NCBI RefSeq assembly: GCF_018991925.1
Contig: NW_024727654.1
Span: 366,501-430,500 of the forward strand
From: Homarus americanus
Lineage: Eukaryota > Arthropoda > Malacostraca > Decapoda > Nephropidae
Reading direction: 5' to 3'
DNA length: 64,000 bases
Positions within the stretch are counted from its first letter, which is position 1; each line of letters begins with the position of its first letter. This document shows, in pieces, positions 55,074 to 64,000 of this stretch. A program made the translations under genes and the position numbers. Below the pieces are notes generated by a model that was not told the DNA's origin, made no database searches, and worked only from the letters and a program-made list of their open reading frames with translations.

Positions 55074-55107
<34 letters not shown>

Positions 55108-55659
55108 CCAGCATGTGGTCAGTTAGGTGAAAAACGGAATAATATTTTGACCAAAAGCATAATAGCATACATTACCACAACCTTCTGCTCTGCGTCGTAA
55201 ACTAGTAAGGTCCATGCGAGTGTGTCTAATTGGCTAGTCGTGTGAGATGGGCAGCGTCTTAAAATTAACTTCTAAAAGGACAAAGAAACTTATAAACCTA
55301 ACCTAACCTCTCCTTAAGTAATGTGTAAAGTAGCTGAACGATCCTGGGAGGAGGAGGAGGAGGAGGAGACAAGTTTTGGATCACGTTAGGTTGAAAATTT
55401 TACTCGTTCGTGGTGCTTTTTTAACATGTAACATCATTCAGGTAAAATGGCGTAAGACAAGGTGGGGGTCTAAGGCCAAGGTTTATTTTCTGATTATCTA
55501 GTTTGTTTGTGTACTTGTAAATAGTTTCCACACGAACGATCAACAACGCCTGGCTGTCCGGAAGATACTGTATTTAGCTTGACGGACGTTCACCCGACTT
55601 ATGCCTGCAGAGGATTTTTTTTTTTAAAGGATGAATGCAAGATGCCATGATCTTCAATG

Positions 55660-55935
55660 AATTGTGGTTTAACTCTTTTGGACTGGTTTAACCCTATGGA
55701 TACTGTTATTATATCTTTAAGGACTATGATTTAACCCTCTGAGGACTATGATTTAACCCTATGGGGACTGTAGTTTAACCCTGTGAGGACTATGATTTAA
55801 CCCTATGGGGACTGTAGTTTAACCCTTTGAGGACTATGGTTTAACCCTTTGAGTACTATGATTATAACCCTTTGAGGACTGTTTCAACCCTTTAAGGACT
55901 ATGATTTAACCCTTTATGGACAATTGTTTAACCAC
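55660..55935. repeat. 22-24-bp TTTAACCCTNTGAGGACTAT minisatellite
   Basis: About eleven degenerate units of GGACTATGATTTAACCCT plus 4-6 variable bases. Confidence 0.9.
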
Positions 55936-56609
55936 TGACCAAACCGTACAAGACGTAATCGATTCCACAAGCCTCTGAAAACGTCCTCTGTAGCTCTGCT
56001 GACCCAAGGGAAACTGGGGACGAACTGAGTTTGATTCACAACACGACTGACCTACCTAATGAACACAACTCCACCACACGACCCGGGGCTAACACTACGA
56101 TCTGACGTAAACATCAAAATAAATAATAGGAAAATATATCACTTCTATAAGGTAAATAATGAATTAAAATGGATAACGTTGCTGTACCTTCCTGTTCGTT
56201 AATCAGTGAGAGTTAAGGTAATCCGGTAATCCTTCGTCACCGCCTTAGATCATCCACTTCGGAGAGCTACTTCTTAGAATTACCTCAACATTGGACGGTA
56301 ACCTAATCTATAACTCCCCCCACCACCTTAGGCAGCGTTAGGTGTGTGTTTAATCAAGTGCTTAATATTCAGGTATTCCCAGTGTTGTGTTGGTGAGGCT
56401 GACTGACACAACAACGCCTTTGTCGATTGTTATTGATTGTTGTTATTGGTGGTGGTGGTGTTGTTGTTGTTGTTTGTATTAGTATCAAAATTTCCCCATC
56501 GACGACTGTTAAAGGTGTATACGTCATTGTTTTACAGTACAGACTCAGTTAGGGGATATAGTCTACTAACCCCCCCTTGTGTATGGGGTCCTCTCTCTGC
56601 TGAATAGAA

Positions 56610-57228
56610 TATATCGTCAGGCGTTAGTCAATCGTCAGGCGTTAGTCAATCGTCAGGCGTTAGTCAATCGTCCGGCGTTAGTCAATCGTCAGGCGTTAGT
56701 CAATCGTCAGGCGATGAAATCGTCCGGCGTTAGTCAGTAGCTCAGGCGGTAAAGTCAATCGTAGGCTGTGGTTAATCATCAGGCGTTAGTCAATCGTCGG
56801 CGTTAGTCAATCGTCAGGCGTTAGCCGTCTGGTAATCAGGCCAGTCAATCGTCCGGCGTTAGTCAATCGTCAGGCGTTGATCAATCGTCAGGCGTTGGGT
56901 AATCGTCAGGCGTTAGTTAATCGACTCAGGCGTTAGTTAATCGTCAGGCGTTAGTTAATCGTCAGGCGTTAGTCAATCGTCAGGCGTTAATAGTTAATCG
57001 TCAGGCGTTAGTCAATCGTCAGGTGTTAGTCAATCGTCGAGCGTTAGTCAATCGTCAGGCGTTAGTCAATCGTCAGGCGTTAGTCAATCGTCAGGCGTTA
57101 GTCAATCGTCAGGCGTTAGTCAATCGTCAGGCGTTAGTCAATCGTCAGGCGTTAGTCAATCGTCAGGCGTTAGTCAATCGTCAGGCGTTAGTCAATCGTC
57201 AGGCGTTAGTCAATCGTTAGTCAAATAA
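56610..57228. repeat. 18-bp GTTAGTCAATCGTCAGGC minisatellite
   Basis: About 34 units, irregular at the left and perfect from about 57050. The unit is a multiple of three, so it keeps an open frame (VNRQAL repeats); this is not evidence of a gene. Confidence 0.95.
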
Positions 57229-57427
57229 CAAAAAATAAAAGTGGCGCCTCCGTATACTGAAGAGGTTAATGAACAACATAAGAGACACAACACTTAAACC
57301 GATATTGACCTTAATTAAGCAAGAGTAGTTGATTATAGTATTAGGAGCTTCAGAGACTACAAAAATTATCAGTATGAGGGAGTGTAACTGTGGCGACCCT
57401 TTACACCATGGAGGAGGCTGACACGCT

Positions 57428-57850
57428 CCTAACCTAACCTAACCTTAACCTAACCTAACCTAACCTAACCTAACCTAACCTAACCTTAACCTAACAGCAG
57501 CCAACCTAACTAACAACTTCTTACAACTATTTCCTAACCTAACTGCTTAACCAACCTAACCTAACTAACCTACCTTAACCTAACCTAACCTTAACCCTAG
57601 CAACCAACCTAACCTAACCTAACCTGCCTTAACCTAACCTAGCCTTAACTAACCTAACCTAGCATAACCTAACCTTAACCTAACCTAACCTTAACCTAAC
57701 CTAACCTTAACCTAACCTAACCTTAACCTAACCTAACCTAACCTAACCTAACCTAACCTTAACCTGCTAACCTAACCTAACCTTAACCTAACCTAACCTT
57801 AACCTAACCTAAATTAACCTAACTCTAACCTAACCTTACCTGAATTTAAC
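57428..57850 (-). repeat. Interstitial arthropod telomere-type (TTAGG)n array, degenerate
   Basis: About 420 bp of CCTAA units with frequent CCTTAA and CCTGCC variants. CCTAA is the complement of TTAGG, the arthropod telomere repeat. It is flanked by ordinary sequence, so it is internal. Confidence 0.92.
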
Positions 57851-58949
57851 CCACCACTGAAGCAAGAGTTTAACGTCAGCTGGGGAGGGGGGCCGTGTGT
57901 GTGTATCTGATAGACAGTTCGGCACCGTTTGTTGTCCCCATGACGAAAAAAGCCACAACACAGCTAGTTAACCACCACCACCACCCCCTCCCTCCCCTGG
58001 TAGAAGCGATTCGGCCTCAACAAATCACACCTCAAGGGGAAAATATTCATAAAGTCAATTAAATTGCATCTGCTTGATCGAAAACATATAAAAAACTAAT
58101 TAAAATTCTAGACAATGGCCACCAGATAATTCAAAGATACTTCGTTAAAAACAATAGAATAATAAATAAAACGATTCCCCGCAAATTGGAGACGGCCATC
58201 TTGAATCAAACAGACTAGCATGGTGTCAGGTTGTATTGATTGAAGACAGTTTATTAATCCCTCTGGAGGCAACACTTCAGTATAAACAACGATACTAGAT
58301 CACCTATAAATTGTCTTCCCGCCTCGTATTGTAGCCTCAACTAACAATTATTCAGACAAAAAGAGGAAGATTTACACTCACCTGGACTCAACTTGTAAGA
58401 GAAAGATGACAGTTATTGGCGGTGTGAGTTTAATCAGAAAATAAACTATACAATGTGAACTTCAAATTTAAAAGCTCTTTATGGGAGTCATGTGCTACGG
58501 ACATTGCTTTAAAAACTTCCTGGTGTAAGATAGGGTCTCTGATCAACATGTACAGCGACGAGAACGACACCATGAAAAATACCAACAATGAATATTTATG
58601 AATTTGGGATGACGCCATTAGAAGCAGTTTATATGTAGAAGGTGGAGAGGTAAGGGGGTTTATTCTTTTATCTTGGACAGGTGAGCGAAGAACCTGTCCA
58701 ATAAGACGGCACAACCACACGCCTTCTCACACCACACGAGTCCACACACCTCACTCCTCTCACCACCACACCACCACCACAACCTCGCAAATATCACGTT
58801 GGTCAGTAAATGTCAGACGCCTGCTTCTCATGTGGCCTCTATCATCTGAGTGTGAGTGGTGACTGTAGTATTACTCAGCCTCAAGTGATGATATATTTTA
58901 CACTTTGTCTGGGGTTTCATCGAGTCTGCCTTCATAGTCCACTTATTGA
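57851..58949. other. Intergenic, no gene recognised
   Basis: The 96-codon minus frame at 58430-58720 has a short hydrophobic stretch (LLVFFMVSFSSLYML) but no recognisable domain and no supporting splice context. I leave it uncalled. Confidence 0.45.
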
Positions 58950-59215
58950 GCCAGGGACCACTTTATGATGAGTTTTGAGCCAGGGACCACTTAACGATGC
59001 GATTGGGCCAGGGACCACTTATTATCGTGTGAGACTGGGCCAGGGACCACTTATTATCGTGTGAGACTGGGCCAGGGACCACTTATTATCGTGTGGGACT
59101 GGGCCAGGGACCACTTATTATCGTGTGGGACTGGGCCAGGGACCACTTATTATCGTGTGGGACTGGGCCAGGGACCACTTATTATCGTGTGGGACTGGGC
59201 CAGGGACCACTTTAC
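58950..59215. repeat. ~32-bp GACTGGGCCAGGGACCACTT minisatellite
   Basis: Eight to nine units. The central ones are nearly identical (…ATTATCGTGTGRGACTGGG), the outer ones diverged. Confidence 0.95.
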
Positions 59216-59389
59216 GACCGCATGAACTCCAAGAACAATTTTGCCATTATTGACTCTTAAGTTTAGTCGCCCATGCTCCTTTAACTTATAAGGGACGAAG
59301 GAATGAATCTTATAGACTTAATTAGGTAGTTGAAGACAAATTGGTGCTAATGAAGTTGTACGGATCTCTCCAAACAACAACAAAGATAA

Positions 59390-59420
59390 TAGTAGTAGTA
59401 GTAGTAGTAGTAGCAGTAGT
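59390..59420. repeat. AGT microsatellite, left target flank
   Basis: The AGT run ends in AGTAGCAGTAGT (59409-59420), which recurs at 62670-62681 on the other side of the retroelement. Confidence 0.95.
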
Positions 59421-62400
59421 GCTGGTCACTATGCCTGGCAACAGTCTTTGCTGCGTCTGTGCTAGCCCGAACCAAAACTGCACAAACTGGCTTTGTGCGA
59501 GAAACAATCGATCATGTGTGGATTGCAGGAAGCTAGACCAGTGTCGGAACCCACGTGGCAGGGAGCCGACACAGGCGGCCACAGTGGATATCGCCGGGAC
59601 CCAACCACCCGATGATAACCGAAATGATAGCAGTGAGTCTACTCAACCCGAAAATGTAGTACTAATAAATGCTGCTCCCTCAGTAGCAGGTGTCCAGGAG
59701 GAGAATGAGAGACTGCCGCCTCAGTGGAAAGGCATGTCGATGGAAAATGCAGGCGTATGGGTCAAAGAAACCTACACAGAAATTGTCAAGTGGTCGCCCG
59801 CTAACTTATTTGAACCACCCAAGTGTGCGGCCACCAAAGAAATGATTCGGGAGATGACTTTCTTCATGACTGATTACACTCAGGACCGCTTCCTCGCCCC
59901 CCTAGCTCTTCAAATACTGGCAATAATACCACATCTATTTTGTCAGAGGACACACACAAAGGCTAAGCACAAAGAAAATGTGGCAGCAATGAAGAGAAGA
60001 TCGACAATGTGGCGGACCGGGGCCCTAGATGATCTCCTATGTGAAGCAAGAACACTGCAGGAGAGACTAAAATCTACGGGTGACGGAAAGCAAAACACCG
60101 ATGACGTGGCAAGAAAATTTGGAAACAAAATGCGTGTGGAAAAAGTGTCTCTCGCGGTAAGATCTCTCACTCAGGAATCTTCCGGTGGGGTGATGCCAAT
60201 AAACAGAGCGACTTTACAACTACTGAAAGAGAAACATCCCCCTGCAAGTGAAGTTGAAGGCATCAGGCTCCATGGTGACTATATCCCACCAAATGCTGTC
60301 CTGTTCGAGAAAATAACAGGAGAGATGGTGTGGAAAAAGGCACTGAAGACTCGTGGAGGAGCCGGCCCTTCAGGTCTGGATGCAAACGGTTGGAGAGTCA
60401 TCCTCAGCACAAACAAGTTTGGCCCTGTAGCAAGCGATCTCTGCACTGCCATTGCCGCCCTTGCAAGAAAGCTTGCATCCTCTTGCTGCCATCATCTCCA
60501 GGCCCTGACTGCCTGCCGCCTTATTCCTCTGGAAAAGAAACCAGGATGTAGACCTATAGGGGTGGGGGAAGTGCTGAGGCGGATTATCGGAAAGTGCATA
60601 ATGGAGGTGGTAAAGGACGATGTCAGGGCAGCAGCAGGGAACCTACAAGTGTGTGCTGGCCACCAGGCTGGTGGGGAGGCGGCCATTCACGCCATGAGGT
60701 TGATATTCGAGCAGCGTGATTGTGAGGCCGTTCTCCTGGTGGATGCTTCAAACGCATTCAACATACTTAACCGCAAGGCTGCATTGCACAACATCAAGAT
60801 CAAGTGTCCTAGCTTTGCGATGTATGTTGAAAATTCGTATAGGAATCCATCAGACCTCTACATAGTAAACAACAAGGCTCTACGAGGTGATACCATCCTA
60901 CAGTCGACTGAGGGAACAACACAGGGGGACCCCGTTGCAATGGCAATGTATGCAATAGGCCTATCAGTGCTCCAACAAGAAATAAAGTTTGAAACAACTG
61001 GGGTCAAACAAGTGGCATATGCTGATGACCTCACAGGAGCAGGAAAAGTGGAGGACATCAAAAAGTGGTGGGACCTGGTAACATCGCGAGGTCCACAAAT
61101 AGGGTACCACCCAAACGCCAGCAAATCCTTCCTCATCGTGAAGCCAGATCATTATGATCGGGCTTTGGAGGTTTTCGGCGAAAGTGAGGTCAAAATAACT
61201 AAGGACGGCCAAAGACATCTAGGCGCAGTGATTGGCACTACGGACTTCAAGACTCAGTACGTATCGGGAAAGGTGAATGAGTGGGTTAGCGAAATCCAAG
61301 CTCTATCGGAGATCGCTAACACAGAGCCACATGCGGCCTTTGCAGCATTCACCCATGGAGTCAAGCATCGTTGGAACTACCTGATGCGTACCATCCCTGA
61401 GATCGGACCCCTCCTCCACCCTTTGGAAGAAGCAATCAGTGTCAAGTTCATTCCCAAACTAGTGAAACACCCTGACTTAACCCGAGCAGAAAGAACACTT
61501 CTTGCACTTCCACCAAGACTGGGAGGGATGGGACTAACTAATCCAGAGGAGATTGCTGACTCTGAACATCAAAATTCACTTAAGCTCACGGCAGCCCTCA
61601 CTGACCACATAATAGCCCAGAATGCAACAGGGGAAGTGGACACCAGCGAAGTTAATAAGATCCGTAGGTCCATTACAACAGATCGGCAGCACTGCCAAAA
61701 TGACATGTTGCAGCAACTATTGCTGCTGGTTCCAGAAAATTTGACAAAAAAAGTTGCTATAGCGCAGGAGGTGGGCGCCTCGAACTGGTTAACTACGTTA
61801 CCGATAAGGGCAAATGGTTTCAGCCTTAACAAACAAGAATTTACAGATGCCATTGCTCTAAGGTACGGTTGGCCAGTAGACGGTTTGCCCTCCCAATGCG
61901 TGTGTGGCTCTCCCTATGATGGCGATCACGCCATGGTCTGCAAGAAGGGGGGCTTCATATGCATGAGGCATGACGAGGTAAGGGATCTCACAGCAAATAT
62001 GTTGAAGGAAATCTGCCGGGACGTCATGGTAGAACCGACCCTCCTTCCACTGGATGGCGAGATCTTCCAACATAGGACTTCAAACACTTCTAACGAAGCC
62101 CGTGTGGACGTCAGTGCTCGAGGATTCTGGACGCGGGGACAGCGAGCTTTCTTCGACATCAGGATTTTTGATCCCATGGCCGTTTGTCACCGTAACCTAG
62201 CTCTCGATGCTGCGCATAGGAGGAACGAGAACGACAAGAGAAGGGCATACGGGGAGAGAATACAAAATGTTGATCAAGGCAGCTTCACTCCTCTAGTGTT
62301 CACAACCTCGGGTGGGATGGGCCCAAGTGCAAGATGTTTCTACGCCAGACTCGCGGAGCTGATCTCCGAACAGAAGCAGCAGCCCAGAAGTTATGTTACA

Positions 62401-62670
62401 GCCTGGATGAGATGTCGACTGTCCTTCTCTCTCCTTCGGTCGGCTTTGCTCTGCCTCAGGGGAACGAGAGCTTCCGCCCCTACTCCGACAACTGCTGCAG
62501 ATATTGACTATGAGGCTACAGTCACTGAATGCCGCATAGATCTGCGGCTCAACTAATTTAACACAGATAGGATAGCTTCTTATGTATTAGGATATTTAAT
62601 ATTAAGGTAAATAAATGGTGGCGAAGGTGTGGCTATTGGGGGAGGCTGGAGGCCACGTTAAAAAAAAAAA
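59421..62670 (+). mobile_element. Complete-looking RLE-type non-LTR retroelement in an AGT microsatellite
   Basis: The element is bounded by AGTAGCAGTAGT on both sides (59409-59420 and 62670-62681), which reads as an ~12-bp target duplication. It begins with a 10-base leader, has one 1041-codon frame (59431-62556), a 103-base 3' UTR with AATAAA at 62610 and an A11 tail. About 96% of it is coding, with no stops or frameshifts. Poly(A) plus target duplication fits target-primed reverse transcription. No LTRs are present. It may be a recent insertion. Confidence 0.88.
59431..62556 (+). CDS. Retroelement polyprotein: Cys-rich N-term, reverse transcriptase, zinc motif, restriction-like endonuclease
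   Basis: 1041 residues; start chosen at MPGNSLCCVC, because the longer frame from 59341 only adds translated AGT repeat lying outside the insertion. Residues 7-38 are Cys-rich (C7, C8, C10, C17, C22, C29, C32, C38), probably metal-binding. The RT core has GPSGLDANGW (~309-318), KPGCRPIGVGEVLRRIIGK, motif A LLVDASNAF (Asp438), motif B TTQGDP (496-501), motif C YADD (530-533), motif D GYHPNASKSFLIV and motif E RHLGAVIG. A CxC-x7-HxxxC motif (C823, C825, H833, C837) precedes RHDEV (E849), ARVDVSARGF (D893) and FFDIRIFDP (D909, R911), which fit a PD-(D/E)XK-type endonuclease as in R2-like elements. I recall unnamed relatives in cnidarians and molluscs, but have not searched. Catalytic residues look intact. 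Clade assignment is open. Confidence 0.9.
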   Translation: MPGNSLCCVCASPNQNCTNWLCARNNRSCVDCRKLDQCRNPRGREPTQAATVDIAGTQPPDDNRNDSSESTQPENVVLINAAPSVAGVQEENERLPPQWKGMSMENAGVWVKETYTEIVKWSPANLFEPPKCAATKEMIREMTFFMTDYTQDRFLAPLALQILAIIPHLFCQRTHTKAKHKENVAAMKRRSTMWRTGALDDLLCEARTLQERLKSTGDGKQNTDDVARKFGNKMRVEKVSLAVRSLTQESSGGVMPINRATLQLLKEKHPPASEVEGIRLHGDYIPPNAVLFEKITGEMVWKKALKTRGGAGPSGLDANGWRVILSTNKFGPVASDLCTAIAALARKLASSCCHHLQALTACRLIPLEKKPGCRPIGVGEVLRRIIGKCIMEVVKDDVRAAAGNLQVCAGHQAGGEAAIHAMRLIFEQRDCEAVLLVDASNAFNILNRKAALHNIKIKCPSFAMYVENSYRNPSDLYIVNNKALRGDTILQSTEGTTQGDPVAMAMYAIGLSVLQQEIKFETTGVKQVAYADDLTGAGKVEDIKKWWDLVTSRGPQIGYHPNASKSFLIVKPDHYDRALEVFGESEVKITKDGQRHLGAVIGTTDFKTQYVSGKVNEWVSEIQALSEIANTEPHAAFAAFTHGVKHRWNYLMRTIPEIGPLLHPLEEAISVKFIPKLVKHPDLTRAERTLLALPPRLGGMGLTNPEEIADSEHQNSLKLTAALTDHIIAQNATGEVDTSEVNKIRRSITTDRQHCQNDMLQQLLLLVPENLTKKVAIAQEVGASNWLTTLPIRANGFSLNKQEFTDAIALRYGWPVDGLPSQCVCGSPYDGDHAMVCKKGGFICMRHDEVRDLTANMLKEICRDVMVEPTLLPLDGEIFQHRTSNTSNEARVDVSARGFWTRGQRAFFDIRIFDPMAVCHRNLALDAAHRRNENDKRRAYGERIQNVDQGSFTPLVFTTSGGMGPSARCFYARLAELISEQKQQPRSYVTAWMRCRLSFSLLRSALLCLRGTRASAPTPTTAADIDYEATVTECRIDLRLN

Positions 62671-62675
62671 GTAGC

Positions 62676-62720
<45 letters not shown>
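62671..62720. repeat. AGT microsatellite, right target flank
   Basis: It begins GTAGCAGTAGT, then a pure AGT run, continuing the left flank after the retroelement. Confidence 0.95.
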
Positions 62721-62721
<1 letters not shown>

Positions 62722-63042
62722 AACCTAATCAAAATATATGTTTGAATATCAGTTCTTTAAAGCGTACACCAAAACTATTAAAAATCAATAGTGTAGAATA
62801 TCTCTTCATACATATACCAGGGAGGAGAAGGAAGGGGTTTAGTCATCGTCTACAATTGATTAAGCATTAAGTCATAGTCCTCAAGGAGTTTAGTCATCGT
62901 TATCTTTCGCCAGTGACAGTCGTTCTTTCTCCCCAGTGAACTTTACGCCCGGGAAGGGAAGGGAAGGGAAGGGAAGGGAAGGGAAGGCCAAAACAAAATA
63001 AAAAATAGGAATGTCACGATCGACCCACATGATCGATCGAAG

Positions 63043-63174
<132 letters not shown>

Positions 63175-63243
63175 TATTTACTGATCTACAGCAGGGTGAC
63201 CTTTTGTTTCCTCTCCAACGCTAACAATGCTGAAAATACAAGT

Positions 63244-63297
63244 AGATAGATAGATAGATAGATAGATATATGTACATAGATAGATAGATAGATAGAT
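63244..63297. repeat. (TAGA)n microsatellite
   Basis: TAGA units with one TATATGTACA interruption. Confidence 0.95.
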
Positions 63298-63437
63298 GAA
63301 TGAGAAATTTAAAGAAGAAAAAAATTACGTTTTCCTTCAATTCCTAGCCAACTCACCCTGAAGGGATGACCGTATTGAACGTTTGTACAGACTTAAAACG
63401 TTCACGCTCTTGCCGTTATTGAGTTACGGTGAAGAAA

Positions 63438-63481
63438 TACATACATACATACATACATACATACATACATACATACATACA
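63438..63481. repeat. (ACAT)n microsatellite
   Basis: Eleven ACAT units. Confidence 0.96.
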
Positions 63482-63826
63482 GTGAGTATTGATGCAGCCT
63501 AATAATAAAATTCATTCTCTCAATTACTTCCACTGTTTAACTTCCTCTTTTTCTTTCCATAAATTCAACGAGGTACGAACACTACCTCAGAGAGACGGGT
63601 TGGCCCCAAAAATGATAATTGGAGCACCGTAAAAAAAACTGAAGTGAAAATTGGTGTGCCTTGAGGGTTTAAAAGCCGTAATGGTGCTTCGTATCTGCCA
63701 AGGATTCTCAAGTCCTAATGGGCCTCGATAAGACTGCAGGGTTAAGGTTAGGTTAGGTTTACGTTAGGTTGGGTTGGGTTCTGTTGAGGGGTTAAACTTG
63801 ACACTGTATAAAGAGGTTCCACGGCG

Positions 63827-63831
<5 letters not shown>

Positions 63832-63921
<90 letters not shown>
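63832..63921. repeat. (CT)n microsatellite
   Basis: 90 bases of CT. Confidence 0.97.
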
Positions 63922-63924
<3 letters not shown>

Positions 63925-64000
63925 CTTAGGCTACAGGATGCGGCTGGCAAAGGTATCACGAACATAATAATTCAAAACAAAACAAACCATAATGACTGGT

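Noticed and set aside
57023..57220. 65-codon VNRQAL repeat frame
   Set aside because: The 18-bp unit is a multiple of three, so openness is automatic; no start context or flanking coding sequence.
59341..59430. Upstream start extending the retroelement protein by 30 residues
   Set aside because: This part is genomic flank and translated AGT repeat outside the target duplication. The element's own start is the ATG at 59431.

Overview
The window looks like a gene-poor, repeat-rich stretch of a decapod crustacean (or closely related arthropod) nuclear genome. This is inferred from spliceosomal introns with GT..AG borders, abundant CCTAA/TTAGG arthropod telomere-type repeats, many long dinucleotide runs and minisatellites, and a varied set of LINE fragments. 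I see no prokaryotic features, no CRISPR array and no convincing rRNA or tRNA gene.

The only host gene I can support is at the left end, on the minus strand: the 5' two thirds of a DDX10/Dbp4-type DEAD-box RNA helicase. Nine coding exons lie between 8703 and 444, and the C-terminal part runs off the left edge. All intron phases agree and every helicase motif is present. Two possible further 5' exons lie at 9844-9902 and 10980-11010. Introns hold a 270-bp pogo/Tigger-like MITE (7358-7627, TA target duplication) and a long TG run.

From 11 to 20 kb the sequence is a nest of transposable elements. It has CR1/L2-type LINE fragments, a short MITE (12043-12335), and a long-armed foldback element (13920-16790). 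Its right arm is split by a complete miniature LTR retrotransposon (14740-16587) on the minus strand. That element has two ~640-bp LTRs, a primer-binding-site-like sequence, a polypurine tract and a 4-bp target duplication. A second long inverted-repeat pair (16811-18984) and an RT fragment follow.

From 20 to 50 kb there is no recognisable host gene. The stretch holds a 1.1-kb 19-bp minisatellite (23.4-24.5 kb), LINE remnants (25.4-26.75, 29.7-30.5, 47.6-48.4 and 49.8-50.3 kb), inverted-repeat elements (32.1-32.6 and 35.3-35.5 kb), a minisatellite with a 91-bp higher-order repeat (42.1-43.1 kb) and CA-rich minisatellites (44.8-46.25 kb).

From 50 to 64 kb there is a 5'-truncated CR1/L2 LINE inserted in a 19-bp minisatellite (50.7-51.96 kb), several minisatellites, and interstitial TTAGG repeats (57.4-57.85 kb). 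The most notable element is a compact, apparently intact 3.25-kb retroelement at 59421-62670. It encodes one 1041-residue protein: a Cys-rich N-terminus, a reverse transcriptase with YADD, a CxC..H..C zinc motif and a restriction-like endonuclease-type C-terminus. It ends in poly(A), sits inside an AGT trinucleotide microsatellite and is flanked by a 12-bp direct repeat that carries a diagnostic GTAGCAGTAG interruption.
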